From contig JAHHGU010000004.1 in the NCBI GenBank assembly GCA_019359765.1, positions 62,001 through 126,000 of the forward strand: a stretch of 64,000 bases of DNA. Direction: 5' to 3'. Under the pieces are notes generated by a model. It was not told the origin of the DNA and did not search any database. It was given only the letters and a program-made list of their open reading frames with translations. A program made the translations under genes and the position numbers. Every line of letters starts with the position of its first letter. Position 1 is the stretch's first letter. Source of the DNA: Aphanothece sp. CMT-3BRIN-NPC111. Lineage in GTDB: Bacteria > Cyanobacteriota > Cyanobacteriia > Cyanobacteriales > JAHHGU01. Shown here piece after piece: positions 53,538 through 61,863 of this stretch.

Positions 53538-54857
53538 CTATTTTGTGTAGGACACCATGCCCCAACACTCTCCGAATCCTACTCTGGCGTAGCCTTCTTT
53601 CTCACAGTATCCGCGCAGGAAGACTTCGTCTCCGTCTAACAAGAAGGATCGCAACTCACCTGTTGGCAGTTTGACAGACTTGGAGCCACGCTGGGTGATT
53701 TCGAGCAGGCACCCTTGGGAACCTTCCTCAGCACCAGAAACTGTCCCGCTGGCTAGGAGATCTCCAGGACGGAGGTTGCAACCATTACTTGAGTGGTGAG
53801 TAAGCATCTGAGCCAATGTCCAGTACATCTGCTTGAAAGAAGCAAGGCTCAAACGAAACGGCTCCATCCTCTGCTCACGCATCTGTGCTGAACGAAGCAG
53901 GACTTCTACAGTAATGTCAATAGCACCCAGTTGGGCATCAAGCGGCGAGGAAAGATAAGGTAGGGGCAGAGGATCTCCTTCGGCGCGTTGAAAAGCTCCA
54001 CACCGGAAGGGTGCTAGAGCTTCTAGGGTTATTACCCAAGGAGAGATGGTGGTCGCGAAGCTCTTGGCTAGGAAAGGGCCAAGGGGTTGATATTCCCAGG
54101 CTTGGAGATCCCGTGCTGACCAGTCGTTAACCAAGCAAAGTCCAAATATGTGTTCCTCAGCTTTGTCTATAGCAATAGGCTGTCCTAGCTCATTTCCAGC
54201 ACCAACAAACAACCCAACTTCCATCTCGTAGTCTAGAGACTGAGAAGGCTCGAAGCTAGGGGTAGAAGCCGAAGGATCTTTTCTTTGACCGCTCGGTCGT
54301 TTGATAGAGGTGCCACTGGTGACAATTGAGGAGGCACGCCCGTGATAGGCGATCGGTACATATTTATAGTTAGGGAGTAAGGGATTGTCAGGGCGGAACA
54401 ACTTCCCAACATTGGTGGCATGAAAAATTGAGGCGTAGAAGTCTGTGTAATCACCAATGTTAGTAGGCAACAAAAGTTCAGCCTGGGACATAGGTGTGAG
54501 AATTTCTCTTTCTGGAGAGGGATTTTGCTTGTCGGAGCGCAGCAGATTGCTCAAGCGATCGCGCAATGCTGACGATGCCCTACTTCCCATAGCCATCAAT
54601 TGATTCAAGTTGGGCGCTGCACATGCCACTTGCAGCTGCTGAGGAAGTTCCTGAAAAAGTCCTACTTCGCAACATAGGCTCAAATCTAGGATTTGGTCTC
54701 CAATTGCCACACCAATTCGTGAGGGTTCAGCGCTCCCTTGAGGTCTAAATACTCCGAAAGGAAGGTTCTGGATGGGAAAATCAGTGTTTTCTTGATTCGC
54801 CGATTCTACCCAACTGCGGAGACTCTGATCGTGGGTGGCATTAATAAGACGGCTCAT
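53538..54857 (-). CDS. fahA: Fumarylacetoacetase
   Basis: The 439-residue protein has the FAA N-terminal beta domain (LPFGVFRPQGSAEPSRIGVA, IGDQILDLS) and the hydrolase domain with DYTDFYASIFHATNVG (catalytic His and metal Asp region), YHGRASSIVTSGTSIKRPSG, DYEMEVGLFVGAGNELGQPI and CLVNDWSARDLQAWEYQPLG. It splits fumarylacetoacetate into fumarate and acetoacetate, the last step of tyrosine catabolism. It is the third gene of a leftward unit headed by asnC. Confidence 0.96.
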   Translation of the reverse strand: MSRLINATHDQSLRSWVESANQENTDFPIQNLPFGVFRPQGSAEPSRIGVAIGDQILDLSLCCEVGLFQELPQQLQVACAAPNLNQLMAMGSRASSALRDRLSNLLRSDKQNPSPEREILTPMSQAELLLPTNIGDYTDFYASIFHATNVGKLFRPDNPLLPNYKYVPIAYHGRASSIVTSGTSIKRPSGQRKDPSASTPSFEPSQSLDYEMEVGLFVGAGNELGQPIAIDKAEEHIFGLCLVNDWSARDLQAWEYQPLGPFLAKSFATTISPWVITLEALAPFRCGAFQRAEGDPLPLPYLSSPLDAQLGAIDITVEVLLRSAQMREQRMEPFRLSLASFKQMYWTLAQMLTHHSSNGCNLRPGDLLASGTVSGAEEGSQGCLLEITQRGSKSVKLPTGELRSFLLDGDEVFLRGYCEKEGYARVGFGECWGMVSYTK

Positions 54858-55013
54858 AAGCTAATGTGCCTTTAAGTTGCATTGAGTTGGTGAAAAGACG
54901 TGGGGACGAGTTGATAAATCTTGTAAATCATCTGCGTTCATTTGTGTTCATCTGCGGTTTATCTGCGTACTAAAAAACTCATATCAATATTTTTGTAAGA
55001 AGTCCAATGACGA

Positions 55014-55901
55014 TTAGCCCAGTAGCTTGAGATGCTTCAAGTCTTCTATTGGCTCTTGAAATGAGCAGGAACCAAAGGAACGGAAGAAACGTTGCCTAGC
55101 TTCCTCTATCTCTGAAAGATTTAGCTTCGTCTCATGTGGAGAATCGCTCCATAAAATACTGTCTGTATTGAATTGAAAACCTTCTATGGAAGATTCCTTC
55201 AAAAGTTCTATAGCCTCTTCTGGCGTTACTTTTCGCCAATAAATTAATGCCGCTAATATTGCCACATTTAGGAAACCCTGCATCGCAGCGGAAGGACTAT
55301 CTGGAGCGCTCGTCAAGCGATGGTTGGCTGATAGTGGGTGGTGCAGACCCGCAGTTGCTTTAAAAGGAACCTGAGCTTCGGCGAACGAAAATATACACTC
55401 GCACAGTTGGTTAATGCTGGGAAAAGCGGCGGCAGTTGTGCCTCCCGTTCGGATCTTAGCCGACGCACCAGTGTGTTGCAGAACACTTAGATAGACCTCC
55501 AGATCTACGCTGAGGGGAATTTCAAAAAATGAGTCAACTCCAGCGGGAAGATAAGAAAGTAATTTTTTTATTTCTTGCGGTTGAAGAGGAGGAAATTCTA
55601 GGGCTGTGACAGCTATATTATTCCTGCCGTTGAGTAATTGAACTCTCTCAATCTCCGATTCCATATCCCCAGAGATAATTACGCTTAGCGACCACTGCTT
55701 TAAGGGGAACGTTGGCAGGAGTGCCTCAAACTCCTCTAACCGGGACGCTGGCAGCACAAAACGATCTAGCATCCAATTGTAGGGAGCAATCCTGTCTTGA
55801 GCGTAACTTGTCATTGCTTCCTGCATACCGAGTTGTGCTGGAGGGAAAAGTCCGGCGTAGTCCACAATCGACGAGAGAAGCGCCTTTACTGATGCGAGCA
55901 T
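55014..55901 (-). CDS. Unknown TIM-barrel-like protein of the tyrosine cluster (orf295)
   Basis: The 295-residue protein begins MLASVKALLSSIVDYAGLFP and contains SFFEIPLSVDLEVYLSVLQ, SAKIRTGGTTAAAFPS and VPFKATAGLHHPLS, a layout of strands with KIRTGG and KATAG motifs like type-III-aldolase or (beta-alpha)8 barrels. It is located four bases after the asnC stop and upstream of fahA, so it belongs to the tyrosine operon. No family name is certain. A role in or next to the maleylacetoacetate/fumarylacetoacetate steps is possible; see findings. Confidence 0.7.
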   Translation of the reverse strand: MLASVKALLSSIVDYAGLFPPAQLGMQEAMTSYAQDRIAPYNWMLDRFVLPASRLEEFEALLPTFPLKQWSLSVIISGDMESEIERVQLLNGRNNIAVTALEFPPLQPQEIKKLLSYLPAGVDSFFEIPLSVDLEVYLSVLQHTGASAKIRTGGTTAAAFPSINQLCECIFSFAEAQVPFKATAGLHHPLSANHRLTSAPDSPSAAMQGFLNVAILAALIYWRKVTPEEAIELLKESSIEGFQFNTDSILWSDSPHETKLNLSEIEEARQRFFRSFGSCSFQEPIEDLKHLKLLG

Positions 55902-55905
55902 ACAA

Positions 55906-58904
55906 TTAATCTAGTGGTAGTGAAGTCGAAGCTTTTATTTCATTGAGGACAATACTCGTCCGAATCCTATCGACACCTATAATGCGGGTAATTTTCTCGG
56001 AGAGAAATTTCTCCAAGTGTTGGTGGTTGGCGACAACAACTTTCAATAAGTAGTCAAATTCACCGCTGAGATGGTGGCACTCAAGCACTTCCGGCAGATT
56101 TTTAACGCGATCGCAAAAGTGTACGACGCACTCAGGCTGATGATGGGCTAGAGTCACCTGAGCGAAACAAAGCAGGTCTAAACCCAAAGCCGAGCGATTG
56201 ACTAAAGTAACGTAGCTTCCGATAACACCCTTTTTTTCCAGCTTTTTCAGTCTTTTTTGCAACCCAGGCGCTGAGAGATTAACCTGACGAGCCAATTGGG
56301 CGCTGGAAATACGGCTGTTCTCCTGTTAAACTAAGCCACCCCGTCACCGAGGCGACTCGTCTTCAGAACCGTGCTTGAGACTTTCACCTCACACGGCTCC
56401 TCAGTAATAAGGTCATTGTCATTGATACCTCTTTTACCCGATTTGGCGGGCTTAGGCTTGGCGCTATTACAACCAGATTTGTTGCCGAGACTTCCATCGT
56501 TGGCAGTCTTTTTGTCGTGGCAATGTCGGTGAAGTAGTTGTATGTTTTTGTAGTCATTCTTTCCGCCTTTTGACTTAGGAATGATATGGTCAATTTCCAT
56601 CACCGATTCGTTGGAAAAATGCAATTCGCAGTGGGCGCATTTACCTTTCTGCCGCTTCAGCAGTGTTGCCACTGTAGATGGGATTTCAGGGTTATGACCC
56701 ATTCTTGAACTCCAGTAAACTAGGTTGCCATCATATGGACTGGCATCGCCTTTGACTTTCACATAATCCACTTTTGCTATGGAGCTATGTTTTTGTAACC
56801 GCAGAGGATTTTCACCTTTCTGCCTGGTTGCGAATACCCAGTTGTCACCACCTATGGTTTGCCAGTATTTGTCAGCTACCCATTTCCACGATTTATTCGG
56901 GTGGCGGTGTTTTGCCCAGCTTTTTAGCTTCCGATACACTTTTCTGCCTAGCGTCGAGTATGTCTCTTTGCATTCTCGCGTACTGTAATAGTTAGCCCAC
57001 CCTCTGATAACTGGGTTTAACTGGGCTATCAGCGTAGCTTGAGGGGCTGCTTTATGCTGGTCTATTACTTCAGCAATGCGGTCATAGTGTACTTTTACTT
57101 TTTCTTTGCTGGGTTTGATGAGCGTCTTGAATCCAAGGGGTTCCCCATTGGTTTTGGAACCCGTGCTATATTTTCCTACAGGGTACTGCCTGACATTAAA
57201 GCCGAGGAAGTTAAACCCCGCGTCTTGTCCTTCGTGTTCGTTTAATGTGTGGACAAGACGCGTTTTACTTGGTTTCAGTTCTAAACCCATGCTATTTAAC
57301 CACTCTGAGATAATCTCTTTACATCTTTGGACAACGGTTAAGTCTTCGTGCAGTATCACGAAGTCATCGGCGTAACGGATTAGGCTTAAGGCTCTGCGTT
57401 TCGTGGTTTTACTTTCCCCTTTTTTGTATCTTGAGGGTAGTATTTCCGCAAATTGCTTAATCCGTTCTTCCATCCCGTGTAGGGCGATGTTCGCTAGTAG
57501 AGGAGAAATGACCCCTCCCTGTGGCGTACCCTCAGATGTAGGGAACAGTGTTTTACCATCCATCACCCCCGACTTGAGCCACGATTTAATCTGGCGTTTG
57601 AGTGTCGGGAATGTATTTAATTTTTTGAGAAGTTCCCCGTGGTTGATGCGGTCGAAACATTTGGCTATGTCGGCATCCAGCACATATTTGGCTTTCTGCT
57701 TAATTGCATCGAATATTGCCTGTACCGCATCATGGCATGAGCGTCCTGGTCGGAAGCCATAAGAGTTGGGTTCAAATCGAGCTTCCCACTCCGGTTCAAG
57801 CGCAAGTTTTACTAATGCCTGAGTAGCTCTGTCGTACATCGTGGGAATACCAAGAGGACGTTTTTCGTCTGTCCCTGGTTTGTCTATCCATACCCAACGT
57901 GTGGGCTTGGACTTCCCCTTTAGCTCAAGCGTTTTCACCAGTTTCAACCTTTGGACGGGCGTGAGTGATTTAACTCCGTCTACTCCGGCTGTTTTCTTTC
58001 CCTGGTTATCCTGTGTCACGCGACGTACCGCCAGCATCCTTGCCGACCAAGACCTCATCAAAGTCTTTTGGAGTCTGCGAACTGCCTTTTTTTCACCACG
58101 ACTAGAGGCTCTGTAGATTCTCTTTTGCAACTTGTAAACCCTACGTTCCAGCTTTCGCCAGTCAGTTTGGCTCCATTCCACCGTCTGATTGTTCAGCGTA
58201 TTAGACATATGTATTGCTACTTGAAACTCCACATTCCTTATCACCGTGAGTCTGTCAGCCTATCCTTGCCATTACAACAAGGCGTTTGCTTCTGACTCAA
58301 TCCCACCGCTCCGCAGCATCCGGTTAGCACCTACTCCTGGTATTCGACCTCCAGGAGAGCATACGGAGGGTTACTTCGTTCCGAGCGACCATACTATGAG
58401 TCTTTAGAGTTCCACTATTCACCGGGTTTATTTGGAGATGCTGTTGGTCATTACTACACTGCCAACCATTATCCTTTGCCTTTTTTTTTTGGCTCCAGCT
58501 AATCAGTCCTTTTCGCTGGGTTCGCATTACGGTGATTCAAACGTGGATTCAAGCCGAAGCTTTACTCATGAACTCTGTGCTTGCCCTGCACTATCCTGGA
58601 CTGGAAGTGTGGAAGGGCTTTCACCCCCGCTTTACGGATTGATGGCTAGTCGCTACCGTAGGGGACGCAGTTAGATACCGCGCTCTGTGTGCTTTCACTT
58701 GGCATCTACAAGGAAGGGATTTGCACCCTCATGGTCACTCAGTTGTCAAGGTTCAGTTTCGGGATCTCTCCCTATTTTACCTTGCGGCTAATCCCTCAAA
58801 CCCTTGCTGGGCTTGATTTCTAGCCAACAAATCGCACGTAATAAGCACAAAAGCTGTCGGTCTATGTCATCCAACTGGGGGAGTTGCTCTGAGTTCCTGA
58901 GCAT
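55906..58904 (-). CDS. AsnC/Lrp family regulator, gene split by a group II intron
   Basis: Exon 1 is 58904-58838 and exon 2 is 56324-55906. Joined, they give 486 bases and a 161-residue protein: MLRNSEQLPQLDDIDRQLLC followed by LLQENSRISSAQLARQVNLS, the canonical Lrp helix-turn-helix start. The ligand-binding RAM domain follows (LDLLCFAQVTLAHHQPE, CHHLSGEFDYLLKVVV). The junction falls inside a CAG Gln codon. Lrp proteins regulate amino acid metabolism in response to effector; here the neighbours are tyrosine catabolic genes, so tyrosine or a pathway intermediate is the likely signal. Intron removal is needed for the DNA-binding domain. Confidence 0.9.
56331..58208 (-). CDS. ltrA: Group II intron-encoded reverse transcriptase/maturase with HNH endonuclease
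   Basis: Domains in order: RT0-7 with the catalytic YADDFVIL, LADIAKCFDRINH region and TPQGGVISPLLANIALHGM; maturase domain (VIRGWANYYS); and C-terminal HNH with CAHCELHF, EIDHIIPKSKGG and HRHCHDKK. It promotes splicing and retrohoming. The frame is open from a GTG at 58244, but MSNTLNNQTVEWSQTDW is typical of the start. The frame runs through domains V and VI and stops (56331-56333) six bases before the intron's end, so the C-terminus is encoded by catalytic RNA sequence. Confidence 0.94.
   Translation of the reverse strand: MSNTLNNQTVEWSQTDWRKLERRVYKLQKRIYRASSRGEKKAVRRLQKTLMRSWSARMLAVRRVTQDNQGKKTAGVDGVKSLTPVQRLKLVKTLELKGKSKPTRWVWIDKPGTDEKRPLGIPTMYDRATQALVKLALEPEWEARFEPNSYGFRPGRSCHDAVQAIFDAIKQKAKYVLDADIAKCFDRINHGELLKKLNTFPTLKRQIKSWLKSGVMDGKTLFPTSEGTPQGGVISPLLANIALHGMEERIKQFAEILPSRYKKGESKTTKRRALSLIRYADDFVILHEDLTVVQRCKEIISEWLNSMGLELKPSKTRLVHTLNEHEGQDAGFNFLGFNVRQYPVGKYSTGSKTNGEPLGFKTLIKPSKEKVKVHYDRIAEVIDQHKAAPQATLIAQLNPVIRGWANYYSTRECKETYSTLGRKVYRKLKSWAKHRHPNKSWKWVADKYWQTIGGDNWVFATRQKGENPLRLQKHSSIAKVDYVKVKGDASPYDGNLVYWSSRMGHNPEIPSTVATLLKRQKGKCAHCELHFSNESVMEIDHIIPKSKGGKNDYKNIQLLHRHCHDKKTANDGSLGNKSGCNSAKPKPAKSGKRGINDNDLITEEPCEVKVSSTVLKTSRLGDGVA
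56366..56399 (-). ncRNA. Group II intron domain V
   Basis: The reverse strand reads GAGCCGTGTGAGGTG...CACGGTTC, a 34-base hairpin with the AGC catalytic triad near the 5' side (position 2-4) and the GAAA-type loop (GTGAAAGTC). It is intact, suggesting the intron can still splice. The downstream domain VI runs to 56325. Confidence 0.85.
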
Positions 58905-59074
58905 TGGCTTCACCTTGGCTGTGTTGTTCTTACCCAACCTGTCTCTCCAAAGGCACTCTTGCAGGGTATTCCTATGGATAGATTAGTTAATTATAAATTC
59001 TAAATCACGTTTATTTGTTAACTATCTAAACTAACAACTAGCTAAAAAGAAGTTTTATAATATTAGTAGAGAGT

Positions 59075-59097
59075 TTTAGTTAACTTTAGAAACTAAA
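59075..59097. promoter_or_regulatory. Inverted repeat, candidate Lrp/AsnC operator
   Basis: TTTAGTT at 59075-59081 and its complement AACTAAA at 59091-59097 are separated by nine bases, with an inner AGTTAACT palindrome. AT-rich dyads of about this size are characteristic of Lrp-family sites. It lies in the shared upstream region of asnC and hppD. The assignment is inferred from location and symmetry only. Confidence 0.4.
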
Positions 59098-59173
59098 TTC
59101 TGCCAGAATCGACAGATTCAGCTCCTCAAAGCTTGCAATAGATGTGAGGGTTCAGCCAGCTTGGGCATGGAAT

Positions 59174-59297
59174 AGACTTCTTGCAAAAGTCAAAATCTCA
59201 TCTCCCTCAGTCCCCCCTTCTTAAGGCGGGAAGCATAAATTCGGCTTTCTTCCCTTATTAAGCGGAGGGGTAATATAGGTACTTTTGCAAGAGGTCT
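59174..59297. mobile_element. MITE-like element, copy 2
   Basis: A 124-base element with terminal repeats AGACTTCTTGCAAAAGT (59174-59190) and ACTTTTGCAAGAGGTCT (59281-59297), one base different from perfect. It is related to copy 1 (53322-53456) but inverted. It ends 75 bases upstream of the hppD start, so it could add a promoter or terminator to hppD. Confidence 0.7.
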
Positions 59298-59371
59298 AAT
59301 GAGGGATCTCGAACTGTGTGCGTATTAAGCTTTCCTAATAGCCCTCTGGAGAAAATCCAGGATGAATTCAA

Positions 59372-60466
59372 ATGAGCGATTTTTGCCCTATTAAAGGATT
59401 CGATCACTTGGAGTTTTATGTCGGAAACGCCAAGCAAGCAGCACTTTTTTACTCGAAGTGTTTCGGATTTACTAACACGGCTTATCGAGGGCTGGAAACT
59501 GGCAGCCGCGAAACAGCATCCTATGTGATGGAGCAAGGAGATATCCGTTTTGTTCTCAGCACAGGATTGAGTCCAAACCATTCCATTTCCAAAAGTGTAC
59601 TTCAGCACGGTGATGGAGTAGCAATTATTGCCCTGGAAGTACCAGATGCGATCGCCGCCTATAAAGAGTCAACCAAACGAGGTGCGATTGGAGCCATTGC
59701 TCCAACTGAAGAGGAAGACGAATATGGGGTATTGCGCTACTCTGCTATTCACGGCTACGGTGACACTTTAATTAAGTTTATTGAGCGGAGCGATTACTCT
59801 GGTGTATTTGCTCCCGGTTTCGAGCCTAGATATCAGACTCGCCCCAACTGCAAGGGCATGGGACTGAAGGCTATAGACCATGTGGTGGGAAACGTGGAAC
59901 TGGGTGCGATGAACCAATGGGTGCATTTTTTTGCAGAGACGATGGGCTTTGACTTATTGGTGCATTTTGACGCTGAAGCGATTTCCACAGAGTACTCGGC
60001 TTTAATGTCCAAGGTGATGCAGGACAGCACAGGCAGTGTTAAATTTCCGATCAACGAGCCAGCCCCAGGTAAACGCAAGTCTCAGATTGAAGAGTACTTG
60101 AAATATAACTATGGCCCTGGAGTACAACACATTGCCTGTGCAACCGACAACATTATTGAAACGGTCAGCAAGCTTAGGGCAGCAGGAGTAGAGTTTCTGC
60201 GGATACCGCAATCCTATTACGAAAACTTAGAGGAGTGGGTGGGGAAAATCGATCAACCGATTGACAAGCTGGCAGAGCTGGGAATCTTAGTTGATCGGGA
60301 TGAAGAGGGGTACTTGCTACAAATCTTTACCCAGCCTGTAGAGGATCGACCGACGCTTTTCTTCGAGGTGATTGAGCGGCATGGGGCGCAGGGCTTTGGT
60401 GAGGGTAACTTCAAATCATTGTTTGTAGCTATTGAGCGAGAACAAGCAGTGCGAGGAAATCTCTAG
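59372..60466 (+). CDS. hppD: 4-Hydroxyphenylpyruvate dioxygenase
   Basis: The 364-residue protein has two VOC-type halves. Fe(II) ligands predicted are His170 (KAIDHVVGNV), His253 (GVQHIACATDNI) and Glu332 (FFEVIERHGAQGFGEGNF). It converts 4-hydroxyphenylpyruvate to homogentisate, which in cyanobacteria is also a precursor of tocopherol. Here the neighbours hmgA and fahA show the product is degraded. It leads the rightward arm and is followed by hmgA 57 bases on. Start ATG 59372, with GGATGAA upstream. Confidence 0.97.
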   Translation: MSDFCPIKGFDHLEFYVGNAKQAALFYSKCFGFTNTAYRGLETGSRETASYVMEQGDIRFVLSTGLSPNHSISKSVLQHGDGVAIIALEVPDAIAAYKESTKRGAIGAIAPTEEEDEYGVLRYSAIHGYGDTLIKFIERSDYSGVFAPGFEPRYQTRPNCKGMGLKAIDHVVGNVELGAMNQWVHFFAETMGFDLLVHFDAEAISTEYSALMSKVMQDSTGSVKFPINEPAPGKRKSQIEEYLKYNYGPGVQHIACATDNIIETVSKLRAAGVEFLRIPQSYYENLEEWVGKIDQPIDKLAELGILVDRDEEGYLLQIFTQPVEDRPTLFFEVIERHGAQGFGEGNFKSLFVAIEREQAVRGNL

Positions 60467-60523
60467 AGCGATGGCGCTCCGCGCCGTCCGGAGGACGACC
60501 GCTATCTTAGGCGATGTGAAACC

Positions 60524-61681
60524 ATGACTTACTACTATAAGTTGGGCAACATTCCACACAAGCGACACACCCAGTTTCGCCAACCCAACGGGGCGTTGTA
60601 TCACGAAGAATTGATGGGGGTTCACGGCTTCTCAGGCGTTCAATCCCTGCTCTATCACCTGCGTCCCCCTACTCAGATCCAGAAAATTGTGCTGGAGAGA
60701 AAAGAGGATATCTCCTATGAGGAAGAAGGGGCTTTACGTCATCGCCATTTGCGGGCGGCAAAATTGGCTGCGGGGGGTGATGCTGTCCAATCTCGTGTTC
60801 CCCTAATGGCAAATGCTGATGTCTGTTTATCAGTAGCTCAACCCACGCTACCTATGCAGTATTGGTATCGTTTTGCCCAAGGGGATGAGGTGATTTTCAT
60901 CCACGACGGGAGTGGTGTATTAGAGAGCCAGTATGGCACACTCCGCTATCGGCCGGGCGATTATTTGGTAATTCCCACTGGGGTAGTGTGGCGTATCCTC
61001 CCCGATGCCGGAATCGAGCAGCGGATGCTTGTTGTTGAGGCATACGGGCACATAGAGCCACCGGAACGATACATCAATCGTTATGGTCAATTCTTGGAAA
61101 ACTCCCCATACAGCGAACGGGATATCCGCCCGCCTGAAGAGTTAATTACCCATGACGAGGAGGGAGAGTTTGAGATTCGAGTCAAAGCCCAAAACCAAAT
61201 TACCAGCTATTTCTATCAGCATCATCCACTAGACGTTGTTGGGTGGGATGGACATCTGTGGCCTTTTGCATTCAATATCGAGGACTTTGAGCCAATCACA
61301 GGTCGAGTCCACCAACCGCCGACCGTACATCAAACTTTTAAGGGGCCTGGATTTGTTTTGTGTTCCTTCGTGCCGCGACTCTTCGATTATCATCCCTTAG
61401 CGATTCCAGCCCCATATAACCATTCCAACGTCGATTCGGATGAGGTTATTTACTACGCTCAGGGAAACTTTATGTCCCGCAAAGGTATTGAGCGAGGGTC
61501 GATTACCCTACATCCGGGCGGTATCCCTCACGGCCCACACCCAGGGATGTACGAGGGTTCTATTGGGAAGCAGCGAACCGATGAACTCGCGGTAATGATT
61601 GATGTCTTTCGTCCGCTGAGGCTGACGCAGAACGCTGTGCTATTGGAGGACAAAGATTATCCATACAGTTGGAGCGCTTAG
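60524..61681 (+). CDS. hmgA: Homogentisate 1,2-dioxygenase
   Basis: The 385-residue cupin-type enzyme has MTYYYKLGNIPHKRHTQFRQ, the N-terminal cupin (GDEVIFIHDGSGVLESQYG) and the C-terminal iron site HSNVDSDEVIYYAQGNFM with HPGGIPHGPHPGMYEG. It opens the ring of homogentisate to give maleylacetoacetate. It is in an operon with hppD and diverges from the asnC-orf295-fahA arm. The protein is near the shorter bacterial HGD length. Start ATG 60524. Confidence 0.95.
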   Translation: MTYYYKLGNIPHKRHTQFRQPNGALYHEELMGVHGFSGVQSLLYHLRPPTQIQKIVLERKEDISYEEEGALRHRHLRAAKLAAGGDAVQSRVPLMANADVCLSVAQPTLPMQYWYRFAQGDEVIFIHDGSGVLESQYGTLRYRPGDYLVIPTGVVWRILPDAGIEQRMLVVEAYGHIEPPERYINRYGQFLENSPYSERDIRPPEELITHDEEGEFEIRVKAQNQITSYFYQHHPLDVVGWDGHLWPFAFNIEDFEPITGRVHQPPTVHQTFKGPGFVLCSFVPRLFDYHPLAIPAPYNHSNVDSDEVIYYAQGNFMSRKGIERGSITLHPGGIPHGPHPGMYEGSIGKQRTDELAVMIDVFRPLRLTQNAVLLEDKDYPYSWSA

Positions 61682-61863
61682 AACCTCTTATTTAATGAAC
61701 CGCAAAGACGCAAAGGACGCAAAGAAAGAAGAAAGAAGGAAGAAGGAAAAAGAATATACATGGTTTGGTAACAGTGAAAGGAGTAATTTTCAAGTCAACA
61801 AGTAGGGGCATATACATAGGAAAAGCCCCTACAGAATTTAAACCTAATTTTGAGAGGAATCCA

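Larger units (their letters stand above)
56325..58837 (-). mobile_element. Group II intron with HNH-maturase, inserted in asnC
   Basis: On the reverse strand the intron begins GTGCGATTTGTTGGC at 58837 and ends ...TTTAAC at 56325 (2513 bases), matching bacterial group II intron ends (GUGYG...AY). The ends are set independently by restoration of the Lrp protein sequence. Domain V is at 56366-56399. The 5' part (58837-58209, ~630 bases) is structured non-coding RNA of domains I-III. No HIP1 sites lie inside. The insertion lies in a coding gene, whereas many bacterial introns avoid such genes. Confidence 0.93.
58905..59371. other. Divergent promoter region of the tyrosine cluster
   Basis: The region separates leftward asnC from rightward hppD. 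Near asnC it carries AT-rich DNA with a TTTAGTT-N9-AACTAAA repeat; the hppD-proximal part is occupied by the MITE. Nothing else is recognised. Confidence 0.5.

Noticed and set aside
56774..58295. Several plus-strand frames inside the intron
   Set aside because: They are shadows of the maturase, whose RT, maturase and HNH motifs are on the minus strand.
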